Numbered from the stretch's first letter, positions 49,080 through 62,900 are shown. The stretch is 64,000 nt of DNA from Bacteroides sp. M10 (GCF_014334015.1 NZ_CP060488.1:6096501-6160500), one strand, 5' to 3'. Program-made: numbers and translations. Notes: generated from the sequence alone by a model not told the origin.

Positions 49080-50738
49080 TCATTTTCTGTTTTTCGTATT
49101 CATTTCTATCAAGATAGCTGCTGCCACTCGTTGCCCTAGCGTCTTTTTATCCAATGGATGAATATCATTCCATTCTCCTAAATCACTATTTTTAATCAGA
49201 GTAACATTTTTATTTGTATCAGCTACTTCCGCCTGCGCTTTCCGGAATTCCGCCCAGGCAGCGCGTCCTCCTTTATCTGTGGGTGAAAGAAAATCCGCCA
49301 GTTCAATGATATAGAAAGGCATATCTGATCTATTCCATCGTTGTCTCCAATCGGTAATCATAGCTGTCAGCAAGTCTTTATACTCATTTCTGCGTGAGAC
49401 ATTCGATTCTCCCTGATACCAGATAACACCAGATACCGTATAGTTCAGCAAAGGAGCAATCATGGCATTATACAGTCCTGTGGGTTTATAATGAAAAGCC
49501 GTTTGTCCCGGAGCAGCGGGCATAGGAGCACCGAGGCGATATTTCCAACTCCCCTCCAGATTGATCTCCGATTCTCCTTTTTCCGGCTGACCTTTTCCGA
49601 AAAGAATTTTATAAGGCTTCTCCTTTACAAATTGAGGACGACCGCCATAACTGAAAAGGCGTATGGTTATTGTATTTTTTCCGGCTTTCAGCAATCCGGC
49701 AGGAATGGTATAGATACGGGGAGGATATTGATAAGAGACACTCCCCACAAATGTGCCATTTACATAGACGGAATCCGCATCTACGATACATCCCAAGCGA
49801 AGAGTCGCTTTTTCTCCTGCCTGTTGGGCAGACACCTGAAAGTCTTTACGGAACCAGTGGGAACCATTGATGGCATTCAGTCCGTTTGTTGCCCAGCCGG
49901 AAGCAAACAAATCTGTTTCTTTCCAATTGCTATCATCATAATCGGCAGCATACCAAGGGGTAGCCTCATGCATTCCTTTGTCTCCCTGATACAATGCCAC
50001 ATTCCAGGCACGACTTTTCTTTCTCTCCTCCTTTTTCATTGATTCCACCAAATCGTCCGATTCATAGATACGCTTTTCATTCAAATAAAATGGAAAAGGC
50101 TTCAAACCTTCCTCACTGCTCCACGCTTCTATCGGTGAACCTCCGACACTGGAATTTATGATTCCTACCGGAACTTTAGTCTTTTGATAGATCTCTTTAG
50201 CGAAGAAATAGACCAAAGCAGAAAAAGGCATCACATTTTCAGGAGTCATCGCTTGCCAGGAAATTCCCGGAATGTCTGTCTGCGGAGCATGAAAATTATA
50301 AAGCAGAGGTGTTTTTATATAGCGCACCATCGGATAGTTGCTGTCCGTAGATATTTCATCGCGAAAACGATCTGTAACCCGCGAAACAGGCAGTTCCATA
50401 TTCGACTGTCCCGAACATACCCACACATCACCAATAAGAATATCCTTTAATTCGATATCATTAATAGTCATCGTATAAGGTCCGCCGGCTTTCAAAACAG
50501 GCAAAGTCACTTTCCAGTTACCTTGTGCATCGGCAACAGTCTTATATTTCTTTTTCAGGAAAGTTATATCAACGGTTTCATCAGGACCAGCCGTCCCCCA
50601 GATATTGACAGGTTCCCCACGCTGAAGTATCATTCCGTCGGAAACAAGAGCCGGAAGTTTAACCTTTGCTCCGCCCAACAAGGCGAAGCAAAGGAACACA
50701 ACTACTAACCCTACCTTATAAAACCAATACTTATTCAT
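49080..50738 (-). CDS. Secreted SGNH acetylesterase (sialate O-acetylesterase family), likely acetyl-xylan side-chain removal
   Basis: The protein has 552 residues from the ATG at 50736-50738. The frame is open to 50858, but that longer start would precede the -7 box region and the signal peptide. A leader ending near residue 24 is followed by an Ig-like domain, then the SGNH catalytic domain with Ser112 in CSGQSNMELP, SSVGGSPIEAW and IWYQGESN, and the terminal Asp525-x-His527 pair in DIHPLD. A galactose-binding-like domain is inserted at about 225-380 (GSHWFRKDFQV). Annotation tools call this family 9-O-acetylesterase; within a xylan locus, acetyl-xylan is the more likely substrate. It is first in its unit. 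Confidence 0.9.
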   Translation of the reverse strand: MNKYWFYKVGLVVVFLCFALLGGAKVKLPALVSDGMILQRGEPVNIWGTAGPDETVDITFLKKKYKTVADAQGNWKVTLPVLKAGGPYTMTINDIELKDILIGDVWVCSGQSNMELPVSRVTDRFRDEISTDSNYPMVRYIKTPLLYNFHAPQTDIPGISWQAMTPENVMPFSALVYFFAKEIYQKTKVPVGIINSSVGGSPIEAWSSEEGLKPFPFYLNEKRIYESDDLVESMKKEERKKSRAWNVALYQGDKGMHEATPWYAADYDDSNWKETDLFASGWATNGLNAINGSHWFRKDFQVSAQQAGEKATLRLGCIVDADSVYVNGTFVGSVSYQYPPRIYTIPAGLLKAGKNTITIRLFSYGGRPQFVKEKPYKILFGKGQPEKGESEINLEGSWKYRLGAPMPAAPGQTAFHYKPTGLYNAMIAPLLNYTVSGVIWYQGESNVSRRNEYKDLLTAMITDWRQRWNRSDMPFYIIELADFLSPTDKGGRAAWAEFRKAQAEVADTNKNVTLIKNSDLGEWNDIHPLDKKTLGQRVAAAILIEMNTKNRK

Positions 50739-50812
50739 TCTGTCTTTTCTTTTATATGTCTTTATTTCATGATAATTTAGCAAGAGAAGAAATCCATCGG
50801 GATTCCACTTTG

Positions 50813-50820
50813 CAAACTTA
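50813..50820 (-). promoter_or_regulatory. -7 box TAAGTTTG of the acetylesterase-to-GH67 unit
   Basis: An exact TAnnTTTG match 74 nt before the acetylesterase start codon. The 21-bp-phased GTTACA array begins 32 bp upstream, as at the susC promoter (33 bp). Confidence 0.65.
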
Positions 50821-50851
50821 GGAAGTTTCTTCCCACTTACCCAGAAATTCT

Positions 50852-50935
50852 GATTCAAATCATTACTCGCTTGTTACATCATCGTTTACGTATGTTACAA
50901 AAACTTGTTGCAATGTTACATTCAAGCTGAAACCA
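50852..50935 (-). promoter_or_regulatory. Operator-like array: GTTACA boxes exactly 21 bp apart
   Basis: On the + strand GTTACA occurs at 50873, 50894 and 50915, preceded 21 bp earlier (50852) by a degenerate box GATTCAA. Second half-sites with TT cores (for example TTG at 50905) fall about 10 bp after each box. The same layout occurs at 59770-59853. I infer binding sites for the HTCS at the right end. The rest of the gap 50739-51070 holds the -7 box and a terminator-like hairpin, but no gene. Confidence 0.7.
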
Positions 50936-50976
50936 CCGATAAACAAGAGGAAAGGGAAAGTTTTAGAACGAGCGGA

Positions 50977-51033
50977 TTACAGTAGTTATTGTTATTCATT
51001 TGATCCACTCCAAGATAATAACAACTACTGTAA
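50977..51033 (-). terminator. 19-bp hairpin after the CBM-bearing GH10 gene
   Basis: TTACAGTAGTT pairs perfectly with AACTACTGTAA, and the stem continues to 19 positions with two mismatches (50977-50995 with 51015-51033). It begins 37 nt after the GH10 stop codon and precedes the next promoter. No T-run follows at once, so it may be a processing or stability element instead of a true terminator. Confidence 0.6.
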
Positions 51034-51070
51034 CCCTCACTCTCCCCTTCTTTAATCGTTATAAAATCAT

Positions 51071-53293
51071 TTATTCCAAATCTCCGGTAAAGTCTCCGCT
51101 GACATCTTTACCAGCCAAACCATCGGCCACTCCCTTATAAGCATGTTTACGTGCATAATTAGCATCCCAAAGGTTCGGAGCGTCATTCGGTATCCAATTC
51201 ACATGTTCTTTTTCATTGTCCGATACTCCCCAGATGGTAATACCATATTGTTTGTCCGCCGGGATATACTTCTTGTACATATCAACGACATACTGATACA
51301 TTTCTGCCTGTTGTGCCAAATTTTCAATAGTAGGCGACGAGGTGTTAACCTTAATATCCAACTCGGATACTTTAATCAACTTACCGGTAGCACCCAGTTT
51401 CTGGAACATTTGAGCAATATTGTCTTTATTGGAATCAATAGCAATATGCATTTGTGTACCGATACCATCCACTGTGGCCCCTTTGCTTTCGATGTATTCC
51501 ACATATTTAATCAGACCGTCACACTTATTGAGGTTATACTCCAGATTATAATCATTGATGAATAGTTTGTCATCCGGATTTCCATACTGACGGGCAAGTT
51601 TGAAAGCTTCTACTGCATAGTCTTTCGGAGTCAGGAAATAATCTTGCCAGTAGAATTCATCAGAAGCCAGATCAGTTTTGCCTTTACCAGTCTTAATGTC
51701 TGATGTTTTTCCGTCATCCATCGGTTCATTGACTACGTCCCATGCATGAACATAAGGTTTGCAATGGGTAACCATCTTTGAAATCCAGTCTTCCATGGCA
51801 TCTCTGATGATCTCGGCTTTTTCTTCATCGGTCTTCTCAATGATAGTAGGACCGGAAGCACGGGTGACAGCACGGGTCTCCACCACTTTCTCCGACAATA
51901 CGATATTATCTATATAATAATCACCCGCACTAACTCCGAAATTGATACAGAATCGATTCATATCCTCTTTAGACACTGTAAACTCTTTCTTAAATTCTGT
52001 CCAAGTCGTACTCACATTTCCATCTACATAGCATTCACCTGCATAACTCGATGAGTTCTGAATTTGGATCTGGAAAGTAGTTGAGACACTTGCTTTAATC
52101 ATAGCAGAGAACTCATAGGTCTTGCCAGCTTCCAAAGGAGTATCAAAGCCATATCCGGCCTGTGCCTTATATGCATTGCCCGCCCCTCCGTCAACAGAAC
52201 TAGTCAGCTTCATCGAATATGAACTTCCATATCCTTCACCTTCTTCCGAAATCGCGGCCTTTCCACTACTCCAAGCTCCCCAAGGAGTAATAGCTTTGCT
52301 TTCAAAATCTCCGTTAGAAATCAGATTAACCACAGTAGGCTCCGCATCTTTGTCTGTCACAACAATATTATCTACATAATAAGTCACATCCGGCAAATAA
52401 CCAAATTCAAATGCAATCTGAAATGTAGTACTAACAAAATCATTCACTGTGATCTTCACCTGCTGCCATTGAGACGTTGTCTCAAAAGCTTCCGTCCAAC
52501 TGCCACCTGTAGCATACCAGTCTTTATATGGATAATTATTCTCTAACCCAGCAAAAGTCAACCGGGCTTTACCGGGATTATCCGAACGGACAAAAAATGA
52601 AATTTCATAATTATGCCCACTTACTGCTGAAATGTCAGGAGTATATAATTGCACTGAATGAGCAGCCGTTACAGAAGATCCTACTGCAAATTTCAATGCT
52701 TTGGAAGTAGCTGTCAGTCCTTCCCCTTCCACAATGGACATCGCATCACTTCCATTTTTACGATTCCAACCATCAAAGGTTCCATCTTCAATGCCCGACA
52801 AATCCAACAAATTACTGCCCGCCGGTCCCGGAATAACTTCCGGTGCAATCAGACTATTCAGATAACTCGCATTCTGATTAGTGTGCCAAATCAGACAGTG
52901 CCCATAAATGCTGATACCCGCTTCTATGGTCTTTGTAAACAACTGATCGACCTTATCAAATTTCAAATTCCCTTTAGAATCGACCATAGGACCGTGCTTC
53001 ATGGCATATCCTATCGTCAGATCATTAAAGTTCTCATTCACAATGGTAGTCGTTGTCTCGTCACCAAGATATTCATCCATCCCCACTCCGATACCCAACT
53101 TAAAGTTGGGATCGGATAAATATTCTTTCAACGGCTTGTAACGGGAAATCTTTTCAGCCAACTGTAAAGGCAGTTCGGAAGAAGTAACCGCTCCATGTGT
53201 AGGGTCTTTATACCACTCCATCTTATTATCGTCACACGATGTCAATATCAGCACCGACAAGGCAACAAACGGAAGCATATTTCTGTATTTCAT
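51071..53293 (-). CDS. Surface endo-xylanase, GH10 with two CBM4/CBM22-like modules inserted in the barrel
   Basis: The protein has 740 residues. The lipoprotein leader has Cys20 in LILTSC, followed by DDN. The first part of the GH10 barrel (about 45-150, HCLIWHTNQNASYLN) is interrupted by two related carbohydrate-binding modules (about 160-315 and 320-480, each ending YYVDNIVV or YYIDNIVL). The barrel then resumes with acid/base Glu523 (WDVVNEPMDD) and nucleophile Glu644 (SELDIKV). Xylanases with this insertion are known in gut Bacteroidetes. It starts surface depolymerisation of xylan and is the last gene of the susC unit. Confidence 0.95.
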   Translation of the reverse strand: MKYRNMLPFVALSVLILTSCDDNKMEWYKDPTHGAVTSSELPLQLAEKISRYKPLKEYLSDPNFKLGIGVGMDEYLGDETTTTIVNENFNDLTIGYAMKHGPMVDSKGNLKFDKVDQLFTKTIEAGISIYGHCLIWHTNQNASYLNSLIAPEVIPGPAGSNLLDLSGIEDGTFDGWNRKNGSDAMSIVEGEGLTATSKALKFAVGSSVTAAHSVQLYTPDISAVSGHNYEISFFVRSDNPGKARLTFAGLENNYPYKDWYATGGSWTEAFETTSQWQQVKITVNDFVSTTFQIAFEFGYLPDVTYYVDNIVVTDKDAEPTVVNLISNGDFESKAITPWGAWSSGKAAISEEGEGYGSSYSMKLTSSVDGGAGNAYKAQAGYGFDTPLEAGKTYEFSAMIKASVSTTFQIQIQNSSSYAGECYVDGNVSTTWTEFKKEFTVSKEDMNRFCINFGVSAGDYYIDNIVLSEKVVETRAVTRASGPTIIEKTDEEKAEIIRDAMEDWISKMVTHCKPYVHAWDVVNEPMDDGKTSDIKTGKGKTDLASDEFYWQDYFLTPKDYAVEAFKLARQYGNPDDKLFINDYNLEYNLNKCDGLIKYVEYIESKGATVDGIGTQMHIAIDSNKDNIAQMFQKLGATGKLIKVSELDIKVNTSSPTIENLAQQAEMYQYVVDMYKKYIPADKQYGITIWGVSDNEKEHVNWIPNDAPNLWDANYARKHAYKGVADGLAGKDVSGDFTGDLE

Positions 53294-53317
53294 AATCTTT
53301 TCAATTTAAAGTCATTA

Positions 53318-56385
<3,068 letters not shown>

Positions 56386-56404
56386 ATTTAGTCACTTTAA
56401 ATGA

Positions 56405-59400
56405 TTAAAAGGTTAAATTCAGACCGAATGTATAAATTCGCGGAGAAGGATAACGATAGTTATCAAAACCTGTAAGCAAGGCATCCTGATTGGCTGAACC
56501 TATTTCAGGATCCATCCCTTTGTATTTTGTGAATGTATATACATTCTGCAGGTTACAATAAAGTTTCAGATTCTGAATACCAATCGGTGCCAGCCATTTA
56601 CGCGGGAACGTATAACCGAAAGAGATAGACTGAATACGCAGGAAAGAACCATCTTCCACAAACCGGTCACTGAAACGATAATTGGAATCATCCGTACCTT
56701 TGGCAATAGCCATACGACAAGCATAAGGATCACCACCTACAATCTGTATATTCCGGTAATCATCCGGACCATTCGGATCAATCAAAGCCAATTGTGCATA
56801 ATCCAAAGCCGATTTCAGGATATTATTATTGCCACGTGGGTTTTCAAGTTCACGACGTCCCCAGTTTACAACTTCATTTCCCACCGATCCGGTCAGGTTA
56901 ATGCTCAAGTCGAAGCCTTTATAAGAGAAAGAGTTACCGAAGCCGAAAGTAAAGTCCGGTTCAGGATTACCGATATAAGTACGGTCCTGTTCATTGATAA
57001 CACCGTCTTTGTTTACATCTTCAAAAATATAATCACCAATCCAGACACTATTCTTGGAAATCGACATACCTTCAGGCAATGCTACCGGCTTAATTGCTCC
57101 GGAAGCATCTTTATAGTAAAAGTCAGTAGCCTTTTCAAAGCGACCAATCACTTTATAACCATAAAACTGTCCGATAGGGTTTCCTACTGATGTACGCGTC
57201 AGTACGGTTATTGTTTCGCCTGTCTGATTACTCTTATCTATCAGGCTGGTTGCCGTATCCAGCGATTTTACTTTATTACGGTTCATAGAGAATACCACGT
57301 TACTTCTCCATTGAAATCCGCCTTTATCAATATTCACTGTATTTAAAGTCAACTCAAGTCCTTTATTCTCCAAAGAACCCACATTCTTCCAGGGTGCGGA
57401 AGTAGAACCCTGACCTGAAGTTCCCACGTAAGCAGGAAGAGGCACTTGCAACAACAAATCATTTGTTTTCTTATAATAAATATCGGCTATCAATTCAATC
57501 CTGTTCTGGAAAAGATTAATATCAAGTCCCAGATTACTTGAATAAGTAGACTCCCATTTCAATTCGGGATTCGGAGTATTGCCAGCCAGCAATCCTGTTC
57601 CCCAAACGGTAGCAACAGATGAATAAATGGCTTTATATGCATTATTAGGCACATTCTGATTACCTACAACACCCCATCCTAAACGCAATTTCAGATTATT
57701 AATAATATTGTTGTCTTTCAAAAAAGATTCATTGGAAACCTTCCAAGCCAAAGCAGCCGACGGGAACCATCCCCAACGATTATCTTTGTAGAATTTGGAA
57801 GAACCGTCACGACGAAGAGTAAATGTCAACAGATATTTGTCATCGTACGAATAGAACAGACGGCCGAAATAAGATAAAATCGAACTTTCTCCACTATTAC
57901 CATTATTCTTGGCTGTTGCGGCATCTCCCAATGTCAGGTCGGTTGCGGCATTGGACAAATATCCCATACGGCTTCCCATCAGATATTCCCATTTGCTCTC
58001 CTGCATTTCCTGACCAATCATTGCATTCACATTATGCACTCCAAAAGTTTTCATGTAATTCACGATATTTCTCCAACTCCAGAACTTATTATATGATTTG
58101 GAGAAAGTCCCCTGACGGTCCGTATTTTCAATCGCACCAAAAGTATATGAGGGATCAAATTTATAAGTATTAGCTACCCCATAATCGAAAGACAATTCCG
58201 TTTTAAACGTCAGTCCGTCAATGATAGTAGCTTCAGCATAGGTGTTTGCTCGAATACCCATTTTCTCGTTGCGGTTATCCTTAATCATGGCAAGACCCAC
58301 CGGATTCGTTTGTACCCATTCGTCCGTATCCGGTCCGTCAAATGTGCCTTCAGCATTACGAACAGCCACACTCGGACTCTGCAATAAAGCAGTTCTAATC
58401 AACGACTCGTCAGATACAGTCAATTTCTGACGGGAATTACTAAACGCAAAGTTAATACCCATTTTTAAATAGCTCTTCACCTGGGCATCAAAACTACCTC
58501 GTAAGTTCAGACGCCTGAACCCTGAACCAACAGCAATACCATCCTGATTGAGGTAGCCTGCTCCCAAAGCATAGTTACTTTTATCAGTACCTCCGGTCAC
58601 AGAAAGATTATGACTGGTCATCATAGCTTTAGAGAACATCTCATCCTGCCAGTCTGTACCCTCACCTAGTAAATCCGGACGAACAAAGTTATTATCCTTG
58701 TTCACTATTCCCCAATCATTTCCCGAATAGTCTTTTCCTGAACGAACATTCTTATGCTCCGCATATTCACGCAGATTCAGCATATCCAGTTTTTTAGGCA
58801 TTTCCTGCCATCCTATATATCCGTCATAAGTTATTTGCGCCTCACCTTTCTGTCCACGTTTGGTAGTAATCATAATCACACCGTTTGCAGCTCGCGCACC
58901 ATAAATAGCAGTGGCGGAAGCATCCTTTAATACGTCCATAGAGACGATGTCCGAAGGATTGATAGATGCCAGTGCATTATCACTTCCCGAACCTGTGGAA
59001 CCGTCGATGATAACACCGTCAATGACAAAGATAGGTTCATTGGAGGCATTCAAAGAGTTGATACCACGAATACGGATGGAAGAACTACCACCGGGCATAC
59101 CGCTATTAGCCTGTACCTGCACACCAGCAGCACGTCCTTGCAGTACCTGGTCAACGGAAGTCACTACAGATTTCTTAATGGCTTCATCGTTGACCGATAC
59201 AACAGAACCGGTCAGGTCACTACGTTTCATCTGACCATATCCAACTACAACTACTTCGTCTAATACTTTTGCATCTTCTTTGAGGGTAATATCAAACTGC
59301 TTTTTCCCGGCTACAGGAATCGTTTGTGTCTGATATCCGATAAAAGAAATCTTCAAGCTACCTTTGGCTGATACATTCAACTTAAAATTACCATCCAAAT

Positions 59401-59578
59401 CGGTAACTATACCATTGGTAGTGCCAGCTTCTACTACACTGGCTCCGATAATCGGTTCGCCCGATGCATCTTTGACCACTCCCGTCACGGAAACAGTCTG
59501 TGCCAATACCCATACAGGGAAGAGGCAGAAAAGAATGATAAGACCTAACGGTCGAAAATAATGATTTGTGCTTTCCAT
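56405..59578 (-). CDS. SusC/RagA-family TonB-dependent transporter of the xylan locus
   Basis: The protein has 1057 residues. The signal peptide ends VLAQ; a carboxypeptidase-regulatory-like domain (VTGVVKDASGEPIIGASV), the plug (DEVVVVGYGQMKRSDLTGSV; VLKDASATAIYGARAANGVIMI) and a barrel ending YTFGLNLTF follow. There is no STN domain, as expected for an HTCS-controlled locus. It is first in the susC-susD-SGBP-GH10 unit, with a -7 box 151 nt upstream and a phased GTTACA array. Confidence 0.97.
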   Translation of the reverse strand: MESTNHYFRPLGLIILFCLFPVWVLAQTVSVTGVVKDASGEPIIGASVVEAGTTNGIVTDLDGNFKLNVSAKGSLKISFIGYQTQTIPVAGKKQFDITLKEDAKVLDEVVVVGYGQMKRSDLTGSVVSVNDEAIKKSVVTSVDQVLQGRAAGVQVQANSGMPGGSSSIRIRGINSLNASNEPIFVIDGVIIDGSTGSGSDNALASINPSDIVSMDVLKDASATAIYGARAANGVIMITTKRGQKGEAQITYDGYIGWQEMPKKLDMLNLREYAEHKNVRSGKDYSGNDWGIVNKDNNFVRPDLLGEGTDWQDEMFSKAMMTSHNLSVTGGTDKSNYALGAGYLNQDGIAVGSGFRRLNLRGSFDAQVKSYLKMGINFAFSNSRQKLTVSDESLIRTALLQSPSVAVRNAEGTFDGPDTDEWVQTNPVGLAMIKDNRNEKMGIRANTYAEATIIDGLTFKTELSFDYGVANTYKFDPSYTFGAIENTDRQGTFSKSYNKFWSWRNIVNYMKTFGVHNVNAMIGQEMQESKWEYLMGSRMGYLSNAATDLTLGDAATAKNNGNSGESSILSYFGRLFYSYDDKYLLTFTLRRDGSSKFYKDNRWGWFPSAALAWKVSNESFLKDNNIINNLKLRLGWGVVGNQNVPNNAYKAIYSSVATVWGTGLLAGNTPNPELKWESTYSSNLGLDINLFQNRIELIADIYYKKTNDLLLQVPLPAYVGTSGQGSTSAPWKNVGSLENKGLELTLNTVNIDKGGFQWRSNVVFSMNRNKVKSLDTATSLIDKSNQTGETITVLTRTSVGNPIGQFYGYKVIGRFEKATDFYYKDASGAIKPVALPEGMSISKNSVWIGDYIFEDVNKDGVINEQDRTYIGNPEPDFTFGFGNSFSYKGFDLSINLTGSVGNEVVNWGRRELENPRGNNNILKSALDYAQLALIDPNGPDDYRNIQIVGGDPYACRMAIAKGTDDSNYRFSDRFVEDGSFLRIQSISFGYTFPRKWLAPIGIQNLKLYCNLQNVYTFTKYKGMDPEIGSANQDALLTGFDNYRYPSPRIYTFGLNLTF

Positions 59579-59729
59579 AAAATCATTTTTTTAATTAATA
59601 ATGATAGTGGTTAATCCAAGTTATAGGTTTTTCTCTTCTTATTTATAATAAGGAATAGAGTAAGGAATTCATGTTTCCATAAGCAGTTATTATTTTAAGG
59701 TGTCCGACAATTCATTTTTTTGGTTAATG

Positions 59730-59737
59730 CAAATTTA
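59730..59737 (-). promoter_or_regulatory. -7 box TAAATTTG of the xylan susC unit
   Basis: An exact TAnnTTTG match giving a leader of about 145 nt. The GTTACA array begins 33 bp upstream. Confidence 0.65.
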
Positions 59738-59769
59738 TGGATAATATATCAAGCATAGGTGGAGATTTT

Positions 59770-59853
59770 GTTTCAAGCAATTGACAGGCGGTTACATACA
59801 CTTGCATGTACGTTACAAGCTATTGCACACCCGTTACATACCCCTCCCAGAAG
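59770..59853 (-). promoter_or_regulatory. Operator-like array: GTTACA boxes exactly 21 bp apart
   Basis: On the + strand GTTACA occurs at 59791, 59812 and 59833, with a degenerate GTTTCAA box 21 bp earlier (59770). TTGCA half-sites follow at 59802 and 59823, and TTGACA at 59781. The cores thus recur every 10-11 bp on one face of the helix. It lies between the divergent susC and HTCS genes, and the same array occurs before the acetylesterase gene. The rest of the gap 59579-59973 holds the two -7 boxes, but no gene. Confidence 0.75.
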
Positions 59854-59928
59854 CATCCCTAAAGGGTTTGCACGTAACATCAGTAAAAGGAAAAGTAACA
59901 AAGCTAATGCTATTTTAATTTAATATAG

Positions 59929-59936
59929 TATCTTTG
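59929..59936 (+). promoter_or_regulatory. -7 box TATCTTTG of the xylan HTCS gene
   Basis: An exact TAnnTTTG match 38 nt before the HTCS start codon, facing away from susC. The array ends 76 bp upstream, so it is probably not placed to activate this promoter. Confidence 0.55.
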
Positions 59937-59973
59937 TCTATATAAAAAGCACCAATAAACCCTGCTTATATTA

Positions 59974-62900
59974 ATGAGTATGAAAGCACAAATCCTATTC
60001 CTTTTTTCCATATACTGTTTCCTGATAGGAAGCACTCCTGTTATGAAAGCACAGACCGGCAAATTCTATTCAACAGACAAAGAACTTTCCAACAGTCTGA
60101 TCAATGCCGTATATCAGGACCGGAAAGGATTTATCTGGATAGCTACCGAAAACGGACTTAATAAATTCGACGGGACACGTTTCTCGATCTATCGACATAA
60201 TGCTACGGATAGCACCAGTTTGAAGAACAACTATGTACGGACATTATTCGAAGACAGTCGCGGTAATTTCTGGATCGGATGCATCAATGGCTTACAACGA
60301 TATGACCGCGCCACAGACAACTTTCACGAATTATTCATCTCTCGGAAAGACGGACGAAAGAATCCTCATATCACTTCCATTATTGAACGCCGGAACGGAG
60401 ATCTTTGGATAGCAACTTCCGGACAAGGCGCCATATCCCTAAAAAAGAACAATAATCCCGCTTCCTTCCATATCGAAACCGAACTTACAGACCGGATAGG
60501 TAGTAACTACCTGAATGTCATTTTCGAAGATTCCCGGCAAAATTTATGGATTGCTACAGAAGAAAAAGGACTTTACCGTTATTCTCCGGAAAGTAAAGAG
60601 CTTAAAAGCTATAAAGCACCTTATCATATAGCAGGTGATGACGTTTCTGCCATTTGTGAGGATGCACACGGACAAATTTTCGTAGGAACCTTGACAAAAG
60701 GTCTTTTCAGACTATCATCCCGACAGGAAGGAAACTTCGAACCTGTCCTCTACCAAAACCGGATGAATTTGAATATCCGGACTCTCATCATTGATACCCG
60801 TGGAAAACTTATCATAGGAACAGACGGTGAAGGAGTAAAAGAATATCAGCCTCAACAAGATATTATTGTGGACAGTGAGATTAATGCGGGTCCCTTTGAC
60901 TTCTCCAAATCCAAGGTTCACTCGTTAATCGAAGATAAAGATCACAATTTATGGCTGGGCATTTTTCAGAAAGGTTTGATACTAGTGCCCGGCATTTCAA
61001 ATAAGTTCGACTACTACGGCTACAAATCAATACACAACAACACCATTGGTTCCAGCTGTGTTATGGCTATTCATACAGATGAACAAGCTACAATCTGGAT
61101 AGGTACGGATAACGACGGATTATATGCCATAAACGATCAGGGAAAACAATTACGCCATTACACCCATCAGGCAGGTAATCCCCAATCTGTCCCCGGCACT
61201 ATCCTATGTCTCTATGAAGATTCCAATCAGGAACTTTGGCTAGGATCTTACTTCGATGGTCTGGCACGGATGAACAAACAAACCGGAACATGTCAAGATG
61301 CCACCTCTCTTTTACAAGGAAATCTTAACGCAGGCAAGCCCAAAGTTTCCTGCATCATTGAAGACAAAAACAAAAATCTCTGGGTGGGTACTTATGGTTC
61401 GGGCTTATACAAAATCAATTTACCAACTCAACATGTCACCTATTACGAATCTACCCGCAACGAAAACGATGACTGGAGCATCAACCGTCTTCCGAACGAT
61501 TGGATCAGCTACCTACTGGAAGATAAAGAGGGAATGATATGGATCGGCACTTATAAAGGTCTGGCCGTACTCAATCCTCAAACGGACAATTTTATCAATT
61601 ATAAAAAGCAAAACAATCTCCTCCCCGGGTATGTCGTTTACAGTTTATTGGAAAGTAGTAATGGAGAGATCTGGGCTGGTACTTCCGAAGGATTGGTCTG
61701 CCTGAATAAAGACAGACTAACACCTGTACTTTTCACTACTGCCGATGGACTCCCCAGTGATATTATTTGCAGCCTGGCTGAAGACGAGAAAAAAAATATA
61801 TGGATCAGTACCCATCAGGGAATCTCCAAACTGAATCCTCCGGAAAAGAAGTTTATCAACTATTATGCAGGCGACGGTCTGCAAGGAAATGAGTTTACAC
61901 GCACTGCTGTATTTAAAGATAAACGCGGCAAGATATTTTTTGGAGGTACCAATGGAGTAACAGCTTTCTACCCCGAGGATATCACCGAAATCAAAAAAGA
62001 AATGAATGTATTGATTACCGGCTTTCACGTTGCTAACCGCCCTGTGAAAAAAGGGGATAAATCCGGCAACAATGTCATCACTGATACTGCTGTCATGGAT
62101 ACCGAGCAATTTACACTGGCATATAATGAAAACACATTCAGCATTGATTTTTCTGTTTTGGAATTCAGCAATCCCGACCGGATTAGTTATCAATATAAGA
62201 TAAAAGAATTAGGCGATGAATGGATCAGTACGCAACCGGGAACAAACCGGGTGACTTATAGCAGTCTGAAACCGGGGAAATACACTTTCTCCGTACAGGC
62301 ACGCGACCATAATAATTTCTCTAATATCCGTACAGTTACTATTGCCATCACTCCACCCTGGTACCAGACCTGGTGGGCAAAAGTAATCTGGGGATGCCTC
62401 GGAGCATTACTAATCTATGCTCTTACCATGTATATTCTGTCACGTATCCGCCACCGGCAAGAAGTGATGCGACAAAAACACATGGAACAGATTAACGAAG
62501 CCAAATTACAATTCTTCATTAATATCTCACATGAAATACGTACCCCGATGACTCTTATCATCAGCCCGTTAGAGAAACTGTTAGCCGAACATTCCGAGAA
62601 ACAACCGGTTTATCTCATGATTTACCGGAATGCCCAACGTATTCTACGTCTAATCAATCAACTGATGGACATACGAAAACTGGACAAAGGACAAATGCAT
62701 CTGAAATTCCGGGAAACAGATATCGTAGGATTTATCAATGACTTGATGCAAACATTCAATTATCAAGCGCAAAAAAAGAACATCACATTTACTTTCGAAA
62801 AAGAACTGGAAGGTGCTGATTCTCTGAAAGTATGGATTGATCTAAATAACTTTGACAAAGTATTGATGAATGTCCTTTCCAATGCTTTCAAATATACACA

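Noticed and set aside
59770..59853. Possible CRISPR-like array
   Set aside because: The 21-bp periodicity has no constant repeat longer than 6-7 bp and no cas genes are present; promoter position and the matching array at 50852 indicate operator sites.
61717..62193. 158-codon open frame on the minus strand within the xylan HTCS gene
   Set aside because: The + strand is an uninterrupted HTCS with all expected domains; this frame is its shadow.
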